From Streptomyces regalis (lineage in GTDB: Bacteria; Actinomycetota; Actinomycetes; Streptomycetales; Streptomycetaceae): a DNA stretch of 64,000 nucleotides. Positions 45,208 through 53,997 of this stretch are shown here, one piece after another. The stretch covers positions 62,001-126,000 of the forward strand of contig NZ_LLZG01000345.1 in assembly GCF_001509475.1 (NCBI RefSeq). The letters are read 5' to 3'. Every line of letters starts with the position of its first letter. The stretch's first letter is position 1. The notes below the pieces were generated by a model. It ran no database searches. It was not told the origin of the DNA and saw only the letters and a list, made by a program, of their open reading frames with translations. A program made the translations under genes and the position numbers.

Positions 45208-46593
45208 CGGCCCGTTTCCCGAACCGAAGTCGACATCGAGCCCGGGAGTGGACCGCCGCACCGCTCCGACCAGGCCTTCTTCGGCCAGCCCAGAGGCCTG
45301 CTCACGCTCTGCGGCCTCGAGGTCTGGGAACGCTTCTCGTTCCTCGGCATGCAGGCCATCCTCGTCCTGTACTTCGCCGACACGGTCACCCACGGCGGTA
45401 TGGGCATGTCGGCCGGAACCGCCGCCTCCGTCTCCGCCGCCTACGGCACCCTCGTCCATCTGGTCTCCGTCGTCGGCGGCCGGCTCGCCGACCGCATCCT
45501 CGGCTCGTATCGCGCGGTGCTGTGGGGCGGCATCCTCATCGCCTGCGGCCATTACGCCATGGCGGTGCCGACCGCCGGCATGACCTGGGTGGGCCTCGGC
45601 CTGATCAGCGCGGGCACGGGACTGCTCAAGCCCGACGTCGCCACCATGGTCGGCAAGCTCTACCGCACCGACGACAACCGCCGCGACGCCGGCTTCGCGC
45701 TCTCCTACATGGCGATCAACATCGGCGCCTTCGCGGGCCCGCTGTTCACCGGCTGGCTCGGCGACCACAGGGGCTGGCACTGGGGCTTCTCGGCAGCCGC
45801 GATCGGCATGACGCTCGGCCTGGTCCAGTATGTCGCCGGCCGCCGTCACCTGGCCGGACGGAAGCACGCCGCCGAGGTCACGCCGCCCCCGGACTCCCCC
45901 ACGCTCGAATGCGCCCGCGCTGGGGAACCCCCGCCACACCAGGCGATCCGCGTCGTCGCCGCGGGCCCCGTCGTCGCGGGCCTCGTGGCCACCGCGGTCA
46001 TCGCCGTCCGCCTCGCCGCCGCCGACCGGCTCACCGTGGACCGCTTCGTCGACCTGCTCACCCTCGTCTCGGTGATCGCCACGATCGCCTACTTCGCGGT
46101 GATGTTCACCAGCCCGCGCGTGACCCCCGAGGAACGCGGTCGCCTCCGGCCGTACATCGTCCTCCTCCTCGCCTCGACGGTCTTCAACTTCGTCCTCTTC
46201 CAGGCGTACTCGACGATGATGCTGGCCTCGACGAACACCGAGAGGTCGATCCTCGGCTTCCACTTCCCCGCCGGCTGGTACGCCTCCGCCCTCGGCGCCT
46301 TCGAGGTCGCCCTCGCCCCCGCCGTCGCCGCGCTGTGGGTGCGCACGCGGCGCAGACAGCCGCACGCGTCCAACAAGATCGCGATCGGGGGCGTGCTCGG
46401 CGGCCTGTCCTTCCTGCTGATGGTGCTGCCGACCTTGGGGCAGTCCGCCGAGGGCCACCTCATGTCCGTCCTCTACGACGACGTCTCCCAGCCCGCCTAC
46501 TTCGGCGTCAACGGCGCGATCGCGGTGGCCGCGGGGCTGGCCGTGACGGCCGCGGCACCGTGGCTGCGCCGCACGATGCACCCGGTGCACTGA
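45208..46593 (+). pseudogene. POT/PTR peptide transporter, degenerate
   Basis: The frame encodes a proton-coupled oligopeptide transporter: FFGQPRGLLTLCGLEVWERF precedes the first ATG and contains the essential ExxERF motif of TM1. Then come GGRLADRILGSYRAVLWGG and AGTGLLKPDVATMVGKLYR. No ATG, GTG or TTG lies between the upstream in-frame stop (45205) and the ATG at 45349, so a normal start is missing. Near residue 375 of the ATG form, GHLMSVL joins directly to YDDVSQPAYFG; relatives have roughly 55 more residues there, with two helices. The ATG-start product (414 residues) would lack TM1. I call it a probable pseudogene; a non-standard start codon is the alternative. Confidence 0.6.
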
Positions 46594-46612
46594 CCTGACG
46601 GGGATCCCGCTC

Positions 46613-48620
46613 ATGCACATCCGTACGTCCTTCCCCCACGAGACGGCTCACGAAGACCTCTGGATCCCGCTCCCGGACGGGACTTTGCTGTACGCGCGCG
46701 TGTGGCGCCCTCTGACGGACGAGCCCGTACCGGCGCTCCTCGAATACCTGCCGTACCGCCTGACCGACTGGACCGCACCCCGCGACCACCAACGCCACCC
46801 CTGGTACGCCGGCCACGGCTACGCCTCCGTCCGCGTGGACATCCGCGGGCACGGCAACAGCGAGGGCATGCCGACGGACGAGTACTCGGCGACGGAGCTC
46901 GACGACGGGGTCGAAGTGGTCGACTGGCTGGCGGCCCAACCCTGGTGCAACGGCAGGGTCGGCATGTTCGGCATCTCCTGGGGCGGCTTCAACTCCCTCC
47001 AGATCGCGGCCCTCGCACCCGAGCCGCTCAAGGCGATCGGCACGGTCTGCTCGACGGACGATCGCTATGACAACGACGTGCACTACATGGGAGGTTCCGT
47101 CCTCGCCGTCGACATGCACGCCTGGGCGTCGACCATGCTCGCCTTCATCGCCCGCCCGCCGGACCCCCAGTACGTCGGCGGCGCCTGGCGGGACATGTGG
47201 CTGGGGCGGCTGGAGGCCGTCGAGCCCATTCCGCACACCTGGCTCGACCACCAGACCCGCGAAGACTACTGGCGCCATGGCAGCGTCTGCGAGGACTACC
47301 GCGCGATCGACGCCGCCGTGCTCGCGGTGGGCGGCTGGCAAGACCCGTACCGCGACACGGTCCTGCGCCTCGTCGAACACCTGCCCGCCGACCGCGTCCG
47401 CGGCCTGATCGGCCCCTGGTCGCACCATTACCCGGACCGAGGCCTGCCGCCGGGCCCGGCGATCGGCTTCCTCCAGGAGACGCTGCGCTGGTGGGACCAC
47501 TGGCTGAAGGACGAGGACACAGGCGTCATGGCCGAGCCCCTGCTGCGCGCGTACGTCAGCGACTCCCACCGCCCGGCCACGGTGTACCCCACGCTGCCGG
47601 GTCGCTGGGTCGGCGAGCCGGCCTGGCCCTCTCCCCACGTGCGCAGCGTGACGTACGCCTGCCAGGGCGCCCCCGTCCTCGTCCGCTCGCCCATGCACAC
47701 CGGCATCGACGCCGGCCGGTTCTTCCCCTTCGGCAATGACGCCGATCTGCCGCCCGACCAGCGGGAGGAGGACGCGCGCTCGGCCTGCTTCGAGTTCGAA
47801 GTGGGCGAGGAGACCTGGGTGTTGGGGCGGCCGAAGGTGCGGCTGAGGCTGACTTCGGAGGTGCCGCGCGGGCAGGTCGTCGCCCGACTCTGCGACGTGG
47901 CGCCCGACGGCTCCTCGACCCTGGTCACGCGCGGCGTGCTGAACCTGTCGGCGCGCCACGGCCGCGACCGTGCGGTGCCGTGGGAGCCGGGTGCCACCGA
48001 GGACGTGACCTTCGAGCTGAACGGCATCGGCCACGCCTTCCCGCCCGGCCACCGCATCCGCCTCGCCGTCTCCTCCGCCTACTGGCCGTGGATCTGGCCC
48101 CGGCCGGACTCGTCGGCGGGCTTCACGCTGGAACCGGCCGGGAGTTCTCTGGAACTTCCGGTACGCGCGCGTGCGTTGGACGAATCAGCGGAAGACACAA
48201 TGATCGCCTTCGAGGAACCGGAGCAGGCGGAGCCGCTCGGCGTGAACTCCCCCATCACGCTGGACGAACCGCGACCCGAGCGGCTCGTCGTGCGTGACGT
48301 CGCCAAGGGCGAGTGGCGCCTGGAGGTCGACCCTCGGTACGGCGGCACGCGTGTACCCCGACGGTCTGGAGTTCGCCGAGGACGCGCTGGAGACGTACAC
48401 GATCGACGAGTGGGACCCCCTGTCGGCCCGCACCCGCTCGGACTGGTCGATCCGGCTGCACCGCCCGGAGACGGCATGGGACGCGACGGTGCGGACCCGC
48501 TCGGAGATCAGCTGCGACGGGCATGACTTCGTCACCTCCAACGAGGTGATCTGCAGGGACGACGAAGAGGTACTTTTCCACCGGACCTGGGAGAAACGGA
48601 CTCCACGGACAGCCGGTTAA
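46613..48620 (+). pseudogene. CocE/NonD family hydrolase with 3' frameshift
   Basis: An alpha/beta-hydrolase of the X-Pro dipeptidyl-peptidase/cocaine esterase type. Visible are SVRVDIRGHGNSEG, the nucleophile elbow MFGISWGGFNSLQ, GLIGPWSHHYPDRG with the catalytic His, and the C-terminal jelly-roll (GRPKVRLRLTSEVPRGQVVA). At about 48341-48352 the reading frame shifts by one position. The original frame runs into unrelated sequence and ends at 48526; the shifted frame continues with VYPDGLEFAEDALETYTIDE and ends at 48620, the expected C-terminus. Either a mutation or a sequencing error; the last 90 residues are affected, so activity may survive. Confidence 0.75.
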
Positions 48621-48919
48621 AGGCGAGTTGGATCCATTGCCCGATTTGCCGCTCTTGTGGATGCCAGTGAGTTGGGTCACGCGCGCCCGGCCGCACATCC
48701 GCCTCGGCGCACCGTCATCCCCCCTTGCCTCAAGCGCAAGTTGAGGCTTGGCAACCGCAAAGGATCAAGCACCCCATACGCACCAGACCATGGTCAACCG
48801 GCACGACGGGTGACCATGGCCCTTGTTCGGGGCATGTGCTCTCGCATACGTTCCCGCTCAGTCGGGCGGACGCCGAATCCTGCCGCCGCCCGAGTCATCC
48901 ACCTACGTACTCACTCACG
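48621..48919. other. Intergenic region before the riboswitch
   Basis: About 300 bases without a gene. It should hold the promoter of the SLT protein mRNA. I see no terminator-like stem for the CocE gene and no open frame with coding bias. Confidence 0.35.
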
Positions 48920-49066
48920 CACGGCAGGAGCGGGGGACCCAGGTAAGTCGCCGGACCGGACGCCTCGATGGCACGCCGGGCCGGCTCGGGGTGAAGTTCG
49001 CGCTGCCGCACGGCGGCGCGGCCGGGCATCTCCCGCCCGAACCCGACAGCTCACCTCGCAGGCGTC
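48920..49066 (+). promoter_or_regulatory. Cyclic di-AMP riboswitch (ydaO/yuaA leader)
   Basis: The leader has the ydaO-type conserved blocks in the right order: CAGGAGCGGGGGACCCAGGT then AAGTCGCC, a GGGGTGAAG block at 48988-48996, and the 3' block CCCGAACCCGACAGCTCACC with CGCAGGCG. The flanking helix GCAGGAGCGGG can pair with CCCGC near 49032. In Streptomyces this element controls resuscitation-promoting factors and other wall hydrolases, switching them off when c-di-AMP is high. The gene start lies 17 bases downstream, with GGAGAGGA between. Confidence 0.8.
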
Positions 49067-49082
49067 GGAGAGGAACAGCGCC

Positions 49083-49853
49083 ATGGCCCGAGGCAAGCAC
49101 CGCCGCCCCAGAACCAGCCCCCTCACCCGGCACGTCGTCGCAGCCGGAACCGGTACCGCCGCCCTCGCCCTCCCGCTCCTGAGCGCGACCACCGCGAGCG
49201 CCGCACAGCCGGCCCAAGCCCCCTCCGTCGCGCAGGCGGCACCGCAGACCGCACCGTCCGCGGCGAAGGCCAAGTCCGTCACGTACACCACGAAGAAGGG
49301 CGACACGCTCTACGGCATCGCGGACCGGTACGACGCGAAGGGCGGCTGGCGACAGCTCTACAAGGACAACCGCAAGGCCGTCGGCGACGACCCCAGGCTG
49401 ATCCACCCGGGTCTCGACCTGAAGGTCCGGGCGACGAAGGCCGGCACGGCGAGCAAGACGGCCGACAAGGCGTCCGCGCCGGCCAAGAAGTCCGCCGTCG
49501 CCCACGCCACCACGGCCTCCGTGAAGTCGTATCCGGACAACCTCGACGGCTGGATCCGCAACGCGCTGGACATCATGGCTCAAAACGGAATCCCCGGTTC
49601 ATACGACGGTATTTACCGCAATGTCATGCGTGAGTCGTCCGGCAACCCGGCCGCCATCAACGGCTGGGACTCCAACGCCGCGGCGGGCACCCCGTCCAAG
49701 GGCCTCCTGCAGGTCATCGACCCCACCTTCGCGGCTTACCACGTGCCGGGGACGGTCTACGACCCCTTCGACCCGGTCGCGAACATCACGGCCGCGTGCA
49801 ACTACGCGGCCGCGCGGTACGGCTCGATCGACAACGTGAACGGTCCTTACTAA
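49083..49853 (+). CDS. Secreted LysM-SLT transglycosylase-like protein
   Basis: A 256-residue exported protein. Residues 1-41 form a signal peptide (basic start, AAGTGTAALALPLLSATTASA). Residues 66-116 form a LysM peptidoglycan-binding domain (YTTKKGDTLYGIADRYDAKG). A flexible Ala/Lys/Ser linker is followed by a soluble-lytic-transglycosylase-type domain (about 150-256) with the catalytic Glu184 in NVMRESSGNP and the typical KGLLQVIDPTFAAYH. It cleaves or remodels peptidoglycan. ATG at 49083 has GGAGAGGA 8 bases upstream, directly after the c-di-AMP riboswitch, so expression is likely tied to wall and osmotic state. Confidence 0.93.
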   Translation: MARGKHRRPRTSPLTRHVVAAGTGTAALALPLLSATTASAAQPAQAPSVAQAAPQTAPSAAKAKSVTYTTKKGDTLYGIADRYDAKGGWRQLYKDNRKAVGDDPRLIHPGLDLKVRATKAGTASKTADKASAPAKKSAVAHATTASVKSYPDNLDGWIRNALDIMAQNGIPGSYDGIYRNVMRESSGNPAAINGWDSNAAAGTPSKGLLQVIDPTFAAYHVPGTVYDPFDPVANITAACNYAAARYGSIDNVNGPY

Positions 49854-49886
49854 GCAAAACCATTCTGTACTGGGGAAGAACGGGCA

Positions 49887-50717
49887 CTACTGGGCGAAGT
49901 CGGCCAGGCTTCCCGCGAACAGTCTCTCGAGGACGACGGCGATGCCGTCGTCCTCGTTCGAGAGGGTGATCTCGTCGGCGACCGCCTTGAGTTCGGGGTG
50001 CGCGTTGGCCATCGCGACGCCGCGGGCCGCCCAGTCGAACATCGGGATGTCGTTGGGCATGTCACCGAAGGCGATGGTCTCGTGCGCGCCGAGGCCCAGG
50101 TGCTCGGCGGCGAGCGCGAGACCGGTCGCCTTGGTGATGCCGCATGGCTGGAGTTCGACGGTGCCCGGCCCCGACATGGTGACCGTCGCGAGGGAACCGA
50201 CCACCGCGCGCGCCGTCGCCGCCAACTCGTCATCGGACAGGCTGGGATGGCGCAGCAGCACCTTGCTGATCGGCTCGCACCACAGGTCGTCGCGGTGCCG
50301 GACGCGCACGGCGGGCAAGGTGGGGTGCGGCATCAGATAGCCGGGCTCGATGAGCGTGAGCCCGTCGACGCCGTCCTGGTCGACGGCGGCGTACACCTGC
50401 CCCACCTCGGCCTCGATCTTGCCGAGCGCGGTCTCCGCCAACTCCCGGTCCAGGTTGATGGACCACAGCAGACGGTCCGCGCCGGCGTCATACAACTGCG
50501 CGCCCTGTCCGCACACCGCGAGCCCCCTGCTGCCCAGGACGTCGAGGAGCGGCCGCACTCGGGGCGCCGGCCGCCCCGTCACGACGAGGTGCTGGGCACC
50601 GGCCGCCGCCACCTGCGCGAGCGCGTCGAGGGACCGGTCCGAGAGCGTGTCGTCGCCGCGCAGCAGCGTCCCGTCCAGGTCAGTGGCGATGAGTGAATAT
50701 GCGATGGGTGGGGCCAT
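49887..50717 (-). CDS. HAD-family hydrolase (Cof type)
   Basis: A 276-residue phosphatase of the HAD superfamily IIB. Motif I is IATDLDGTLL (nucleophile Asp13, acid/base Asp15), motif II VVTGRP, motif III includes Lys in GITKATGLALAAEH and motif IV is IAFGDMPNDIPMFDWA. The cap domain lies between about residues 85 and 185. Typical substrates are sugar phosphates, phosphorylated cofactors or pyridoxal phosphate. It is convergent with the SLT gene, whose stop lies 33 bases away. Confidence 0.92.
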   Translation of the reverse strand: MAPPIAYSLIATDLDGTLLRGDDTLSDRSLDALAQVAAAGAQHLVVTGRPAPRVRPLLDVLGSRGLAVCGQGAQLYDAGADRLLWSINLDRELAETALGKIEAEVGQVYAAVDQDGVDGLTLIEPGYLMPHPTLPAVRVRHRDDLWCEPISKVLLRHPSLSDDELAATARAVVGSLATVTMSGPGTVELQPCGITKATGLALAAEHLGLGAHETIAFGDMPNDIPMFDWAARGVAMANAHPELKAVADEITLSNEDDGIAVVLERLFAGSLADFAQ

Positions 50718-50757
50718 GATCAGAGAATACGGACAGGACGCCCCATCGACTCGATGT

Positions 50758-50805
50758 GAACCGGACGGCTGCTGTGTTCACATGTGTTGACAGCAGTTCC
50801 GGTTC
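50758..50805. repeat. Imperfect long stem-loop upstream of the HAD gene
   Basis: Arms GAACCGGA-cgg-CTGCTGT and ACAGCAG-t-TCCGGTTC give 15 pairs with a small internal bulge around a 14-base loop. It lies between the HAD start (50717) and the end of the AhpD-like remnant (50863), so it may terminate transcription of the remnant or serve as an operator of the HAD promoter. Confidence 0.6.
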
Positions 50806-50862
50806 CGCTGCTGTTTAATGCGTTCGCTTCCGCGCCGCAACTGCCCCGCGCGGGTTGCGATT

Positions 50863-51170
50863 TCACCCCCACGTGGTGTCCGCGGGTTCCTTGATGGTGG
50901 AGTTGATGCGGTTGAACATGCTGGTGACGCCGATGGTGAGGATCAGCGCCGACAGCTCCTTCTCGTCGAAATGACCGGCCACTTCGTCCCACAGCGCGTC
51001 CGGAACCGACTCCTGCGAACGGTCCGCGAGCCTCGTCACCACTTCGGCCAGCTGCAGCGCGGCCCGCCCCGCAGCCCGACGATCTCGACCAGCTCCTGGG
51101 GCAGGCCGCGGTCGGGGTCACCGAGGCCGCCTGAGCGCCGGCGGACTGCGGCGACCAGGAGATTCGTCGA
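50863..51170 (-). pseudogene. Remnant of an AhpD/carboxymuconolactone decarboxylase-like gene
   Basis: On the minus strand the 3' part of an alkylhydroperoxidase AhpD-family gene is clear: LQLAEVVTRLADRSQESVPD, ALWDEVAGHFDEKELSALIL and TSMFNRINSTIKEPADTTWG before a stop at 50863. Immediately upstream, in another frame, is GLPQELVEIVGLR, which belongs about 45 residues earlier in the family. The missing stretch includes the catalytic CxxC region. An out-of-frame internal deletion near 51060 explains it. No start codon can be assigned. Confidence 0.72.
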
Positions 51171-51273
51171 CTTCGGCGACGCGAGCCCCGCACTGCCCAA
51201 GACAGGCGACTCACCCGTAACGTGTGGCCCGACCACATGGCATACGGAGCGTATGAGAGTGAGGCAGCACCCC

Positions 51274-52497
51274 ATGCCCCCCTTCGATCTCCCCGAGGGC
51301 GACCCCTTCGGCACGCACAACCTTCCGTACGGCGTCTTCTCCCTTCCCGGCTCGGACTCCGCACGCCGGGTCGGCGTCCGCCTCGGCGAGCACGTCCTCG
51401 ACGCGGGCAAGGCGGCGTACGCACTCGGCTCGCCGTACGCCCCGCTGCTCGCGCAGGACTCCCTGAACCCGCTGCTCGCCGCGGGCCGCACCACCTGGTC
51501 GGACGTACGGCGCGCACTGACGGCGTGGGTGACGGTTCCCGCACACCAGGAGGCCATCGCGGACCTCCTCCACCCCCTGTCCTCGGTCATCCTGCACCTC
51601 CCCTTCGAGGTCGCCGACTACGTCGACTTCTACGCCTCCGAGAACCACGCCCGGAACGTCGGCCAGATCTTCCGCCCCGACGCGGCGGACTCCCTGACCC
51701 CCAACTGGAAGCACCTGCCGATCGGTTACCACGGCCGCTCGGGCACGGTGGTGGTGTCCGGCACGGATGTTCTGCGACCGTCCGGCCAGCGGAAGGCACC
51801 CACTGATCCGGCTCCGGTCTTCGGCCCGTCGGTCCGCCTGGACATCGAGGCCGAGGTCGGCTTCGTGGTCGGCACGCCGTCGCAGATGGGCAAGCCGGTG
51901 ACTCTGGGCGACTTCCGGGAGCACGTCTTCGGACTCTGCCTGCTGAACGACTGGTCGGCACGCGACATCCAGGCCTGGGAGTACGTCCCCCTCGGCCCGT
52001 TCCTCGGCAAGTCCTTCGCCACCTCGGTATCGGCGTGGATCACCCCTCTGGACGCGCTGGAGGAGGCGCGTGTGGCACCGCCGGAGCGGACGCACCCGCT
52101 CCTGCCGTACCTCGACGACTCCGGCTCCGAAACGGAACCCGGCGGCTACGACCTGCGGATCTCCGTTTCGATCAACGGCCATGTGGTCTCCGAACCTCCC
52201 TTCTCCACCATGTACTGGACGGCCGCCCAGCAACTCGCCCACATGACCGTGAACGGCGCCTCGCTCCGCACCGGCGACCTGTACGGCTCGGGCACGGTGA
52301 GCGGCCCGGCGGAAGGCGAGCGCGGATCGCTGCTGGAGCTGACGTGGAACGGCCGGGACGCCCTCGAACTCCCCGACGGCAAGCGGACGTTCCTGGAGGA
52401 CGGCGATGTGGTGACGCTCTCCGCCTGGGCGCCGGGGCCGGGCGGGGTGCGGGTGGGGCTGGGCGAGGTCACCGGCCAAGTTGTAGCAAGCAGTTGA
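51274..52497 (+). CDS. fahA: Fumarylacetoacetase
   Basis: A 407-residue enzyme of the last step of tyrosine/phenylalanine catabolism, hydrolysing fumarylacetoacetate to fumarate and acetoacetate. It has the N-terminal SH3-like domain (FGTHNLPYGVFSLPGSDSAR) and the FAH fold with VDFYASENHARNVGQIFRP, PIGYHGRSGTVVVSGTDV (active-site His), DIEAEVGFVVG and LLNDWSARDIQAWEYVPLGP. These acidic residues bind the Ca/Mg ion. ATG at 51274 is the conserved N-terminus; ATG at 51253 is an alternative. No other homogentisate-pathway gene is adjacent. Confidence 0.95.
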   Translation: MPPFDLPEGDPFGTHNLPYGVFSLPGSDSARRVGVRLGEHVLDAGKAAYALGSPYAPLLAQDSLNPLLAAGRTTWSDVRRALTAWVTVPAHQEAIADLLHPLSSVILHLPFEVADYVDFYASENHARNVGQIFRPDAADSLTPNWKHLPIGYHGRSGTVVVSGTDVLRPSGQRKAPTDPAPVFGPSVRLDIEAEVGFVVGTPSQMGKPVTLGDFREHVFGLCLLNDWSARDIQAWEYVPLGPFLGKSFATSVSAWITPLDALEEARVAPPERTHPLLPYLDDSGSETEPGGYDLRISVSINGHVVSEPPFSTMYWTAAQQLAHMTVNGASLRTGDLYGSGTVSGPAEGERGSLLELTWNGRDALELPDGKRTFLEDGDVVTLSAWAPGPGGVRVGLGEVTGQVVASS

Positions 52498-52520
52498 CAC
52501 AAAGCTCCAGGAGACCGCAT

Positions 52521-52557
52521 CTTGTACTCACCGCTTGATACAAGCGGTGAGTACAAG
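52521..52557. promoter_or_regulatory. 17-base-pair perfect dyad downstream of fahA
   Basis: CTTGTACTCACCGCTTG, the 3-base centre ATA, then the exact complement. It lies 24 bases after the fahA stop and 64 bases before the membrane protein start. It could terminate fahA, or be an operator for the GntR-type regulator encoded two genes downstream; its size, symmetry and position upstream of that operon fit both. Confidence 0.7.
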
Positions 52558-52592
52558 TCTGCGTACAGATCTGCGTACAGGTCTGTGCACAA
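52557..52592 (+). repeat. Three 12-base direct repeats
   Basis: GTCTGCGTACAG, ATCTGCGTACAG and GTCTGTGCACAA follow the dyad without gaps, 29 to 64 bases upstream of the membrane protein start, where RNA polymerase or an operator-bound protein would sit. Confidence 0.75.
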
Positions 52593-52620
52593 GTCGTCTC
52601 CACGGGGGTCTGTGTCTCTC

Positions 52621-53418
52621 ATGCTCGAACTCGGTTCGCGCCCTTCCGCCTCGGCGCCCGCGTCCCGCGCACCCGTCGACCGCTACGCCCGCTGGACCGG
52701 CCTGGTCGTCGGGGCGCTCGCCTCCCGCTGGCCGGCGCCCCTGAACCACGGGGAGGGCACCCTCTACGCCATCCTCATGTTCGGCCTGTGCGCGGTCGCC
52801 GGAGTGCTGCTGGGCGACGCCCTGACCGCACCACGCCGGGGCGCCGTACGCACGGCGGGCCTCACTCCCCGCCGGGTCCGCGACTACGTACCGCCCCGGA
52901 TGACCCCCCTACTGCTCGGCCTCGCGGCCGCACTGGTCGTCGTGCTGACGGCCGCGGCCGCGGTGGCCTCGCCGGACGACCTGGGCCGTGCGGGGCGCGC
53001 GCTCACGCTGACGTGCCGGGGTATGACGGAGTCGGCCGGCCCCTGGCCCGGCCTCTACTACGGCCTTCCCATCCTGGCCTCTCTGACCCTCTCCACCGCC
53101 GCCTGCGGCTGGGCCCTGCGGCGCATCGCGACCCGCCCCGGCGACGAACAGTCCCGCCGCGACCGGACGTTGGCGATCGTCGCCGCCTGGGGGCTGGTGG
53201 TCTCGTCGTCCCTGTTCGGCACGGCCTCGACGGTGTCGGGTGCCCTGATGAGCACGACGTGCGACGGCGCGGTGGGGGTCGCGGCGAACTGGACGGTGTG
53301 GCCGCTGGGTCTGCTCGCCCTGCTCACGGCGCCGTGGTGCCTGTTCACGATCATCTCGCCCCGGGCGACGGCATGGCGGGGCCGTCGGGCCGGCATCAGC
53401 GGAACCGACCGCCGATGA
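52621..53418 (+). CDS. Multi-pass membrane protein
   Basis: A 265-residue integral membrane protein with about six hydrophobic segments (for example GTLYAILMFGLCAVAGVLLG, LLLGLAAALVVVLTAAAAVA, IVAAWGLVVSSSLFGTASTV, WTVWPLGLLALLTAPWCLF). No family is recognised. Its stop overlaps the start of a YtrA-type GntR regulator (ATGA), so they form an operon, as in systems where YtrA-like repressors control small membrane transporters or envelope-stress genes. The frame is open further upstream through the dyad, but ATG at 52621 is the first with a normal N-terminus. Confidence 0.78.
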   Translation: MLELGSRPSASAPASRAPVDRYARWTGLVVGALASRWPAPLNHGEGTLYAILMFGLCAVAGVLLGDALTAPRRGAVRTAGLTPRRVRDYVPPRMTPLLLGLAAALVVVLTAAAAVASPDDLGRAGRALTLTCRGMTESAGPWPGLYYGLPILASLTLSTAACGWALRRIATRPGDEQSRRDRTLAIVAAWGLVVSSSLFGTASTVSGALMSTTCDGAVGVAANWTVWPLGLLALLTAPWCLFTIISPRATAWRGRRAGISGTDRR

Positions 53419-53792
53419 GCGGGGCAGGCCTGCGCGTCGACACGACCAGCCCGGTCCCGCCGTACGAACAGATCCGCGCCCAGCTCGCCGCCCTGATCTC
53501 CACCGGCCGCCTTCCGGAGGGCGAACGCCTGCCGACGGTCCGGCAGTTGGCCGCCGACCTGGGGCTGGCCACGGGAACAGTGGCACGGGCGTACCGCGAA
53601 TTGGAGGCGGCGTCCCTGATCCGCACCCGTCGAGGCGCGGGCACCCGCGTCGCCCCGCTCCCCGCCGGTGTCCACCGCCCGGATCGGGCCGAACTGGCAG
53701 CACTGGCACGGCGGTTCGCAGATCAGACGCGTGCGCTGGGAGCGGACGACACGGAGGTGGTGGCGGCGGTCCAGGAGGCGCTGCGCGCGTAG
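53415..53792 (+). CDS. GntR family regulator, YtrA subfamily
   Basis: A 125-residue regulator, the short YtrA class. The winged helix-turn-helix is standard: PPYEQIRAQLAALISTGRLP, EGERLPTVRQLAADLGLATG, TVARAYRELEAASLIRTRRG and GTRV. A short C-terminal helical dimer domain follows instead of a large ligand domain. The start overlaps the membrane protein stop by 4 bases. A strong dyad in front of the operon is the obvious candidate operator. Confidence 0.93.
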   Translation: MSGAGLRVDTTSPVPPYEQIRAQLAALISTGRLPEGERLPTVRQLAADLGLATGTVARAYRELEAASLIRTRRGAGTRVAPLPAGVHRPDRAELAALARRFADQTRALGADDTEVVAAVQEALRA

Positions 53793-53997
53793 GCCGTGAC
53801 GCACGGCGACGCCGGACTGCCGGATGATGTCCATGTCGGCGTACGCGTGATGCCCCAAGGCGAGTTCGGCGGTTCTTCCCCGCTGACTCCGGCGACCGTC
53901 GCCGTCATACTTGCTGACGGCGGGTGGCGTGTTCATCGCCCACCGCCCCGCACAGCCGCCCGCGCACCTTCCCTGACCAGGATCCGGAGCCCTTGGC
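53793..53997. other. Gap between GntR regulator and M56 gene
   Basis: This 205-base region contains no gene I can support. It presumably carries the promoter of the M56 peptidase. Confidence 0.35.

Noticed and set aside
50787..50819. Promoter TTGACA...TTTAAT pointing to fahA
   Set aside because: The spacing is 21 bases, the site lies within a hairpin, and fahA starts 450 bases further on.
52535..52744. Short plus-strand frame starting in the 12-base repeats
   Set aside because: It overlaps the membrane protein in another frame and its beginning is made of the direct repeats.
53723..53908. 61-codon minus-strand frame in the gap before the M56 gene
   Set aside because: No ribosome binding site, low-complexity composition, and overlap with the end of the GntR gene.
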